A stretch of DNA of 64,000 nucleotides from assembly GCA_019137255.1 (NCBI GenBank), contig WPDH01000145.1:38301-102300 (forward strand), given 5' to 3'. The translations under genes were made by a program, and so were the position numbers. This document shows, piece after piece, positions 55,901 through 64,000 of this stretch (positions within the stretch are counted from its first letter, which is position 1; each line of letters opens with the position of its first letter). The DNA comes from Corinectria fuckeliana (Eukaryota; Ascomycota; Sordariomycetes; Hypocreales; Nectriaceae). The notes under the pieces are model-generated. The model saw only the letters and a list, made by a program, of their open reading frames with translations. It did not search any database and had not been told where the DNA came from.

Positions 55901-58717
55901 CCCGTTCCCGTCTCACTACCAAAGGTACCACGGTGTACCTCCGCGGTACTGCACGGCACCATCGTTCGCCCGGCCAGGTCCAACATCCTCCCACAAGATC
56001 TCCGCTTCACCATTCATCCCCGTACGTAACCCCGTCAACTGTGGTCACGATTCGGTGAAGGAAAAAATATCAAGCCAGATCGAATCTTGATCTACTAGAG
56101 CCGGCAGTCGCACACGCAACATGACAGACAAGTGAAATTCCTAGAGAAGTGCTAACCCACAGCAACTCGTAATAGCCCATTCCGTAGTAAACTCATTGCC
56201 CCGCCAGCTCGCTCCCAGATCCCCAACTCCCTCCCGTCTTCCAGCCGGGAATCCACCCCCGGTCTGAAACCCAGTTCCCGTCACGCAAATAACCACGATA
56301 ATGCAGGATAGATACCCTCCGGTATCCATTCCCCGAAGACAACGACGTCCACCCGAAAACACACCGTGACGTGTGTACGGAGCAATTATTCAGGTACATA
56401 CGTACGTCCACAACACCCTGCAGTATGCAGTAATTAGCAGCGGGCAGCGGCTAGCTGATTGGCTGACAGACGCTGGCCGTGTCGATGGAGGCATCCCGAC
56501 TTCTCCCGACGAGTCCGTTCGCTAGTTCGAGGGCTCCGTCTCGTTTACGTTTTGGCGATGCGGGCTGCCAGAATGGAACGGGGGCCTGGAACGGTGTGTG
56601 AGGTGACTGTTGAATTGCGTGTAGGTTCGATTGTCATGGCAAGGCCATTATCATTATCGCCACGCCCTTTCTCCATACTCCGAGATGGAAGAAGAAGAAA
56701 ATCCCTGACTGCGGGCGCTTGTTCCTCCATCTCTCGGTTAACTTCCTGACGTCTTCAGGCCTGCAAATGCGAGTCTGCAACCTCAACTTCCAGCAACGGC
56801 ATGGATCCCGTCCCCCAGACCCGAGGAGGCCAGGGAGTTTCACATCCCCACTCCGTGTTTTCACCATCTTGTTCCCGTGTAGCCAAAATCCAACTGCCTG
56901 ACCTCATCCCGTAGAAGCTCCTCGTAGCCCGTCGAGTACTTCGTAAGCTACACCCTTGGTGCCTCTCGATTACGGACCCCTCTGTCTTGCCCGACAGCAA
57001 GAAAACAAGGGCAGACGGGATGGTGCTGATCTCTTCCCCATTCCCGTTGAATCCCCGTGAACCAACATGGCCTCGCCGCAATGAAGCCTGAGAACGAACG
57101 CCCGCATGCCCCCAAGCTCCCCCCAAAGCAGCCTCCGACATCAGCGACAACACCTCTTCGCGCCTCCCGCTGTCAAGGACACCTAACATACGAAGTACGT
57201 ACATCGCATCGCATCCTAGTCATCTTGATTCCAGATCCCCGCCGTCCAGAGAAAGCTCCCATCTCGTCAGAGATCACCGACCGACCGACCGTCTGACCGA
57301 GACCGTTCCTGGTCGCCTGCAACCCGCAACTCGTAATCCGCACCGCAACCGCAATCGCAACCGCAACCCGCGCCTTCACGATCCCGTCCATCTCCGGCCG
57401 TTGCCCCCATGGCAGCTCGGCAACCTTCCGTGCCTCTCTGCCGTTGTCGTCTCACCTACACGCCCCTCCACTCCTCCTCCACTAACATCTAAAAGACAAG
57501 GAGTTTATTCCATGCCATGTGTGTGATATGCACGCCCAGCCACAGCACCAAGCCAAACCGAACCAAACCAAACCAAACCCGATCCGTTGGGCCGCTGCTC
57601 GCCCGCTCCGCTCCGGACTCTTGGTAAACTTCTCCACGCTTAGTCGTCTCTCTTTGGTCGTCCTCCCCCCTGGTCGTCCACCGCTTTAGGTTCCGTCCCG
57701 GCTTGCCTCGGGACACAACGGGTTTTTCCCGTCCCAGCCTCGACTACGTCCCGGTTCATTCTCGTCCACTAACAGATGCTCGCCCAAGATACCAAGCCCC
57801 GAGTTATCACCTCCGTTATCCGCAACGGTTTGAGTACCGTAGTAGTAGTTTGTGGGGGCCGCTTTCTCTTCCCTTCCGGCCCACTCTGTTGCCTTGCATC
57901 TTGCATGATTCAACACCCCCAAACCGAGCACGTACATATCTATATGTCGGGGTTGGAGCCTTGGGCCCGGATAACCAAGGTAAATGGGCTGCCTCCCATC
58001 ATCAGACGATAACAAGTCGCCCGCCGTTTTAGTCCATCTTCCTTTCTCTCAGTCAGCCTTCAAATTCAACTTCCTCCTTCTCTCACCATCATCGTGCCTC
58101 CCACCCCGCATTGTCTTCTCACCACGTCGTAAACCATCTTTCGTGTATTTCCTCAGGGGTAGATCGATAAAGGGTAATCCGAGAATCTCCGCGCTCTTTT
58201 TTTTCTTTCTCGTTCCTCTCCTAAACCCCTTGGTTCTACCCTTCACCTAGTGTCTATCTCTCTCTATTGCTCGACCATTTGTCCTCGACCCCTACTCTCG
58301 ACATCACCATGCCGTGAGAATAGGGCCTTGTGCACATGAGAATAAACAGACATTTTCCTGTTCCGCCCCTCATCAACTTCACCTTAGGCAAAGCTTAGCC
58401 CCATCAACATATATCGTCTTTCTTTTAATCTTCGCTTCTATATATACCTGATACCCGGGAATTGTGTGGCATCCATTCATCCCATCTCCCACTCCTTCTC
58501 TGTTGCTGAGTTCTTTTTTTCTCTCCCTCAGCCGTTTACGGACATCGCACATGTGGCCATCGCCTATACAAATCCGCTCTCATGTGCCGTTCTTCCTATT
58601 TTAATGGAAAAAGACCGCCTTTTTTAACCCATGGTGATTGATGAGGCCGATTTACTTAGTCCCCGCTCATCCGCTCAACTCCGTCATATCCTGCCAAGGC
58701 GCTGAGTTGTTGTTAAT
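52925..58717. other. Long intergenic region upstream of PEPCK and downstream of eRF3, 5.8 kb
   Basis: It includes the PEPCK promoter (right of 52925) and the eRF3 3' flank (left of 58717). Features seen: a GA dinucleotide run at about 53366-53386, an 11-plus T run at about 53530-53541, GTAC-type elements (53404, 53900, 53953, 55565, 56390, 57188), CCGCAA repeats at 57338-57370, CCAAA repeats at 57557-57582 and a C/T-rich plus-strand zone at about 57990-58640. Open frames are random in composition. No RNA gene recognised. Confidence 0.45.
58420..58660 (+). promoter_or_regulatory. Promoter-like TATA plus pyrimidine zone, possible antisense start near eRF3 3' end
   Basis: CTATATATACC at about 58438-58448 is followed, 30 to 110 bases on, by a strongly C/T-rich stretch ending in a T-run and CTCCCTCAG. 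This arrangement is typical of fungal transcription starts on the plus strand. No protein-coding gene follows; any transcript would run antisense into the eRF3 gene. This is inference from composition only. Confidence 0.3.
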
Positions 58718-61002
58718 TTAAGCATCGCTGAAGAGGAGCTTCGTAATCTTGCCAATGGCAATGGTTTGTCCCTACAAGCCGTGTTAGTGATCTGAGATTG
58801 ATAAAGGGAATCCCCGCCAAAACGTCCCCACGCGGCAGTCCCTTTTTCGGGAAACGGGGGATGGGGGCTGGGGACGGTAGAACGAACCTGGTCTCGGAGA
58901 GTGAATCGACCCATCTGGGGATAGTCCTCAAACTTCTCCACGCACACGGCGCCAGCTCCGCCAATCACCTGCATGCGTGCAATAATGCTTTCACCTTTCT
59001 TGGCGTGCGTAGGGGCAGTCTTGCTTTTGCGGCCCGTTCCCTTTTGTAGCTTGTGCAGTAGAGCCGCAAACGTCACCTCCTCAATTGCTGAGTGAACGTG
59101 CATCACGCAGTTGAAGCCAGCCGTCAGGATGCTCTTCAGCTCCAGGATGCGGATCTGAGCCTCGAACTCGGCCACGGTATGTACCAGTCTCTTCGGTGAG
59201 CACAGCACAAAGCCGGGGAGGATATCCTCCTCCTCGATGCCCTTGAGGCGAATTCGCACCTGGTCACCACACTGTGCCATCTGGACTTCCTCCTCCTGCT
59301 CACCGTAAACGGCAGCGGCCTCCACGGTCTGCTTGTTCGGCATCATAATCAGCCCCATGCCCTTCTTTACCACACCGGCCTCGACCTTGCCCTCCACCAG
59401 CGTACCCATGTCGCGGTACTTGCCGTTGACGGGCAACATGAAGGGCGCGTTAAGCTTACGCTCCAGGGCCTTCATGCTGTCAAGGTATTCCAGCAGCGAC
59501 GGGCCATCCCACCAGGGCGCAATATCCTTAGGGACACGGTTCTTGATGCCCAAGGACTGCTGGGCGGCGAGGGGCAGGAAAAAGACGTCGTTCTTCAGGT
59601 TGTATCCCGTACCCTTCAAAAACTGAGAGAGCTTCGTGGTACACTCCTTGTATCGTTCCTGAGACCACTCGACAGTTGGGTCGTCCATCTTGTTGATAGC
59701 GACAATGAGTTTGTTGACACCCTGAGTCTTGGCAAGCATGGCGTGCTCGCGAGTCTGGCCGCCTCGCTCGAAACCGGTCTCGTACTCGCCCTTTCTGGCG
59801 GAGATTACCAGAATTCCTACATCGGCCTGCGAAGCACCTCCAATCATGTTGGGGACGTACGTCTTGTGGCCGGGGGCATCCAGGATACTGTATCGGCGCT
59901 TCTCCGTCTCGAAGAAACCACGACCAACCTCGATCGTCTTTCCCTGAGATCGCTCCTCCTTGTTGAGATCCATGACCCACGACAAGTACCAGGATTCACG
60001 ACCAAGGTCCTTGGCCTCCTTCTTGTACTTGTCCATGGTTCGCTCGTCAACCATGCCTGTGGCATACAGGATAGAACCGCCAAGAGTCGACTTTCCGGCA
60101 TCGACGTGACCAATGAAGATAATGTTGACGTGCTCCTTGCCGTAGATTTCCTTGAGTGTGTCCTCGTCGACATCGGCGACCTGTTCCTTCTGGACAGCGT
60201 CGATTTCACGGGCCGCCGCCTTCTTCTCGCCAGCCGTAGGACTAGAGCGGCCAGAGGCAGCAGGGCTAGGAGAAGTCTTGCCAGACTTGGCGGCGGCAGC
60301 CTTGCCTCCTGTCTTCTCGATTGCCTTGGTAGCGGCGGCCTTCTGACCAGCCTCAGGAACATCACTGGGCTCGGCCTTGGTGGGCTCGTTCTCCTTTGCC
60401 GGGGCGGTGCTGCTGATAGACAGCACCTTGGCCTTAGGCTTGGATACAGAGCCCTCGGCGCTAATGCTAAGGACCTTGGCGCCACCCTCCTTGGGGGCTA
60501 CCGGCTGGCTGGTTGAGGCTGCGGGAGCGTCAGTCGGTCGCTGGGCGATCGTAGGAGCGGCGGGCTGGGCCGGAGCAGGCTGCTGCTGGGGCTGCTGTTG
60601 ACCATACTGGGGTGCACCGCCTACATCAAAATCAATATCAACATCAACATCAGAGCGAAGGGCGGAGGGAATTTGGCGCAACATCATACCATAGCCTTGT
60701 TGGTAACCGGCGCCACCATAGCCCTGGTTGCTGTACTGGTTGAAACCTTGCTGAGCGCCGTACTGAGGGTAGTAGCCCTGCTGGTAGTATTGTTGCTGCT
60801 GGTACTGGGGCGCGAAGCCTCCTCCAAACTGGCCGGGCTGGAAGGTCTGGGCAGTAGGCTGGAAGGAGGCAACGTTGGGTCGGAAGCCGCCTGGCGCGGG
60901 GGCGGGGTTGCCGGGGTTCATGTTGAGCTGCTGCTGGGCCTGTCGGGCGAGGTTCTCGTCCTGAGCGGACGGGTCGTCCTCCCATGAGTTGAGGTCGGAC
61001 AT
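58718..61002 (-). CDS. SUP35: Eukaryotic release factor 3 (eRF3, SUP35 homolog), translation-termination GTPase
   Basis: Cytoplasmic GTPase that works with eRF1 to end translation. Exons (minus): 60690-61002, 58888-60620 and 58718-58771; product 699 residues. The N-terminal domain (about 1-125) is rich in Q, N, G and Y with YQQQQYYQQGYYPQYG, like the yeast prion domain. A charged A/K/S/P-rich middle region follows (about 125-265). The GTPase core has G1 GHVDAGKS at 275-282, then DAPGH and NKMD, followed by two beta-barrel domains and the C-terminal GRFTLRDQGQTIAIGKI. The last exon encodes only GQTIAIGKITKLLFSDA; skipping its 116-base intron is needed, since reading through gives an unrelated tail. 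The other intron (60621-60689, 69 bases) has no stop and keeps frame. HBS1 is the nearest alternative, but the Q/N head and spacing favour eRF3. Confidence 0.95.
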
Positions 61003-61540
61003 GGTGATGTTTTCGGGGACGACGTGTATGGTGGGGGATAGGTCGTTCGGCCGGTCGGTCGTCGGTCGTCTTGTCTGTGGTGAGTGTGGTCTAGAGGGGC
61101 TGCGGACTTAATGTGGCCCTAGATATGCAACCTGTGTGTCCAAGAGACGGGGGGGGCGGAGGCGGGCCGGGGGAGAGGAGAGAGCAGAGAGAGCAATAAG
61201 ATCTCTTTGACTTGGGCACCAAGGATTGCGAGGGTCGTCGGGTGTGTGCCTGACGACCAGTTTCGATTTGTGCTGGGTTAAAGACTCGGGCCTTGGTGGT
61301 GGGGAGAGGCTGTGAAAATTCGAGCCCCACCAACTGCTGCCAGACATGACGCTGCTGCCCTGGGGTTAAACGGAACAAAGGGTTTTTGTCTGAGCACTGT
61401 GCTCACTGTGCTCATGCCCCACCTCGTCAACGGATGTGATTCGTCGAATAGTGGAGGGATTCGATACTGTGAACAAGCACTCGGCCACCTGGACCCCAGG
61501 AGTGAGTCTTATAGGATAAAGATGCCCAGCCTGTGATTCA
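61003..61540. promoter_or_regulatory. eRF3 promoter and 5' leader region
   Basis: About 0.54 kb of normal-composition DNA upstream of the eRF3 ATG, pyrimidine-rich on the gene's sense strand near 61130-61200. It ends where the AT-rich block begins. No other gene seen. Confidence 0.5.
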
Positions 61541-64000
61541 CATTTATAATATACATATAACAACTCAGCTACACTAATTAGTATTTAACTTTTTATAAAG
61601 ATATTATTACTGTTTTTTTTCTGGTTCTTCTAGTCTATATATAGTTTATAATTTTATATATTCTATCTTAACTTTTTATATATTTAGCTATAATCTTATA
61701 TAATACTATAACTTTATATAATTATAATCTTACTTCTTATATCTTATATAATATCTTATATAATATCTTATATATTATTATATCTTAAGTTATCTGCTTT
61801 TTCTGTTATATTTTTAGCTTTTTAGAGTATTATTATATATTTATTATAACTTACTATAGAGTTTTTTCTTTATTATTCTTTTTATTTTTAGCTATAAGAT
61901 AATTAATTTAAAATAATAATAAATCTTATACTTAGTTATAATAAATTATAACTTTATAACCTAACTAGCCTAACTATATAACCTAACTTATTTAACTATA
62001 TAACTTAACTTACTTACTTATATAACTTAACTTACCTAATTATATATAACCTAACTTACCTAATAGTATATAATCTAACTTACCTAATAGTATAATAAAT
62101 ACTAGGTCTTAATAATAGTATACTATAAGCTATTATTTTATTTTAATATTTAAGTTTACTATAAATTATACTAAGTATTTATATAAGACTTATATATAGT
62201 ATAAGTTATATTCTACTTAGTAAGCTTTTAATCTAAATATACTAAGTAAAGCTTTATAGTTATATATAATAGTTATAAGTATACTAGCTTATTTTATAAT
62301 AGCCTTTTAGCCTCTTATATTTACTAAAATACTATTTGTTTTACTTATATATTTATAGTTATATTTATATATATATTATATTAACTTCTCTCTTAGTTTA
62401 TATAGTATATTAAGATTAGTTTTTTATAAGCTAAACTATAATTAGTTAGTTTTATAACTAATAAGTATATAACTTATAATACTTTATATTAAGTTATAAA
62501 GAGTATTAATAAGAGAGTACTATTCTCTTATAATATATATTATCTTAATAGTAATATTAAGCTCTATTAATATAAAAAACTACTAGACTTCTTATAAGCT
62601 TTATTACTAAGTATAAACTCTTAATATAGATAGTTTTATTAGTATATTTAGATATATAATAGTACTTTTACCTTTATATTTATAAACTATTTTATAACTA
62701 ACTATAGTACTAGTTAAAAAAGTCTAACTTATTTTTAGATTTATAGTGCTTTTTATTATTATATAAGACTATTACTATATAAGCTTAGTATAGCCTTTTA
62801 CTATAGCTAGTTATATATTTTTAATTAATAGACTACTAATAGCTTTTAAATAAAAAATAACTTTAGTTAGCTAAATTTAGATATTCTCTTATAGGTTTTC
62901 TCTTATATTAATAAATATAACCTGTTTAAAAAGCTATATATAACTACTATTAAGTATATTTATACTTCTTAATTAACTAAGTTTTAAATTAAACTAAACC
63001 CTAAGGTTAAACTAGTTATATATAACTATATAGACTTATATTAAGAGAATCTCCCTATATCTAATAAAGTTACTAATATTATTCTAAAGGCTAGTAAGAG
63101 TTATTAGTATAATATTATTCTTATAGAGTATTATATAAATAGATCTAGGTTTTAATACTATTATATCTATCTAAAACACCTTATATACCTTCCTCTAGTA
63201 TATTTTATAATACTACTCTTTAGTAAGATTAGTTATAATCTTTAAATACTTATTTATAATACTTAGTAAGCTAGTTAAGCTTAGAATTAACTTACTTTAT
63301 AATAGTAGTCTTAGTTTTAGCTCTATCTTAGATATTATATATAACTTATTTCTTTTAGCTATAGTTATCTTTTTTAATAGCTATATATTATTATTTATTT
63401 ATACTTTATAGACCTAGAAGGTAGATAGTGCTTTTATTTTATATAAATATAAGAAAAAATATAAAATTAGATAAAAACCTATATTCTTTATATAGTAAAC
63501 CTAGGTTAAGCCTTTTATACTATTACTATATGTAAGTAAATAGTTCTTTTACTAAGACTAAAGTTATCTTATTTTCTAGAGGGCTAGGAAAAAATTAAAG
63601 AGAGGAAAAAAGAAAAAAAGAAAAGAAAAAAAGAAAAAAGAAAAAAAGAGGTAAAAAAGAGAGAAATAGTTAACTAAATATTAAGCACCTAGTCTATTAT
63701 AAAAGTAGAGTAGTTAAGTGTTAAGATTATACTAGCTAGATATATTTAGGTTACTTTATAGTTACAGCTAAAAGCTTAGGATTTTAAGTGAGTAAAACTA
63801 GCTGTTAGTAAGTTAGCTAGCTATTAGTAAGTTAGCTAGTAGTATAGTTATTAGTAGCTAAAGGTAGTATAAACTTAACACTTAACAGCTGTTAGCAGCT
63901 ATTAGCAGCTATATAAATCTTTATTATTTATTATTTAGTCTTTTAAGTTATAATATCTTTTTTTTTTTTTTCTTTTTTTAATACTTCTATAAGTAGCATA
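61541..64000. repeat. AT-rich, CpG-free block (probable RIP-degraded repeat DNA), continues past window
   Basis: The composition shifts abruptly near 61540 from about 50-55 percent GC to very AT-rich DNA dominated by TA, TAT and TTA words. I find no CpG dinucleotide from 61560 to 64000, and CpA/TpG are scarce. No frame stays open for 60 codons after 61563. Within it lie degenerate copies of TATATAACCTAACTTACCTAA (about 61950-62095), a purine tract of GAAAAAA-type words (about 63580-63668) and GTTAGCTAGC/TTAGCAGC repeats (about 63795-63915). This fits transposon DNA mutated by RIP. No transposon protein is recognisable. Confidence 0.75.
61950..62095 (+). repeat. Degenerate tandem repeat of about 20-24 bases (TATAACCTAACTTACCTAA type)
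   Basis: Five to six diverged copies of a unit containing TATATAAC(C/T)TAACTTACCTAA can be aligned by eye, varying by single substitutions and small length changes. It lies inside the AT-rich block. Confidence 0.6.

Noticed and set aside
58684..58887. Long C-terminal extension of eRF3 from reading through the last intron
   Set aside because: The extension is unlike any eRF3; splicing 58772-58887 restores the conserved GQTIAIGKI ending.
63900..64000. Telomere or centromere at the right edge
   Set aside because: No TTAGGG array is present; AT-rich CpG-free sequence alone does not show a centromere.

Overview
The window looks like a nuclear chromosome segment of a filamentous ascomycete, most likely a Sordariomycete. 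The evidence is many short introns (about 48-80 bases) with GTANGT donors, CTAAC-type branch sites and YAG acceptors, fungal-only families (Zn2Cys6 and copper-fist regulators, PAN2, HSE1, fungal ATP-type PEP carboxykinase), pyrimidine-rich leaders, and a CpG-free AT-rich block at the right end that resembles sequence worn down by repeat-induced point mutation (RIP). The species cannot be named from sequence alone. Gene models were built by hand: splice sites were chosen so that conserved protein sequence continues across each junction, and the exon lengths of each complete model sum to a multiple of three.

Left part (1-14.3 kb) is gene-dense. It holds the 5' part of a complex I MWFE-type subunit (minus, running off the left edge), a divergent PHD plus MYST histone acetyltransferase (plus), a small cupin (plus), a Zn2Cys6 regulator (minus, 38 bases tail to tail with the cupin), the 12-exon deadenylase subunit PAN2 (minus), and, after a 1.6 kb gap, a lone SAM-dependent methyltransferase (minus).

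The middle (14.3-42.9 kb) is gene-poor. Long gaps separate an RGT1-like Zn2Cys6 regulator (plus), a copper-fist regulator (minus), a ketopantoate reductase-family enzyme (plus), and an acidic F-box-like protein with SUMO-interaction-type motifs whose reading frame is broken by one in-frame TAG (plus). The 10.6 kb between 25.4 and 36.0 kb has no supportable gene. It does have short palindromes and dispersed GTAC-type elements that recur in other intergenic spaces.

The right part (43-61 kb) has housekeeping genes: HSE1 of ESCRT-0 (plus), a SNF2 ATPase (minus), PEP carboxykinase (minus, start codon apparently split by an intron), and translation release factor eRF3/SUP35 (minus, with a Q/N/G/Y-rich prion-like head). 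From about 61.54 kb the base composition changes abruptly: the last 2.4 kb has no CpG at all and no long ORF.

The genes do not form one pathway. They touch respiration, chromatin, mRNA decay, endosomal sorting, gluconeogenesis, metal and nutrient regulation, and translation termination. I found no multi-gene novel system. The most unusual signals are a 4-base micro-exon in the complex I gene, the TAG-broken gene, the split start codon of PEPCK, an in-frame stop-free intron inside the eRF3 prion-like domain, a perfect 28-base palindrome in the gene desert, and the CpG-free block.
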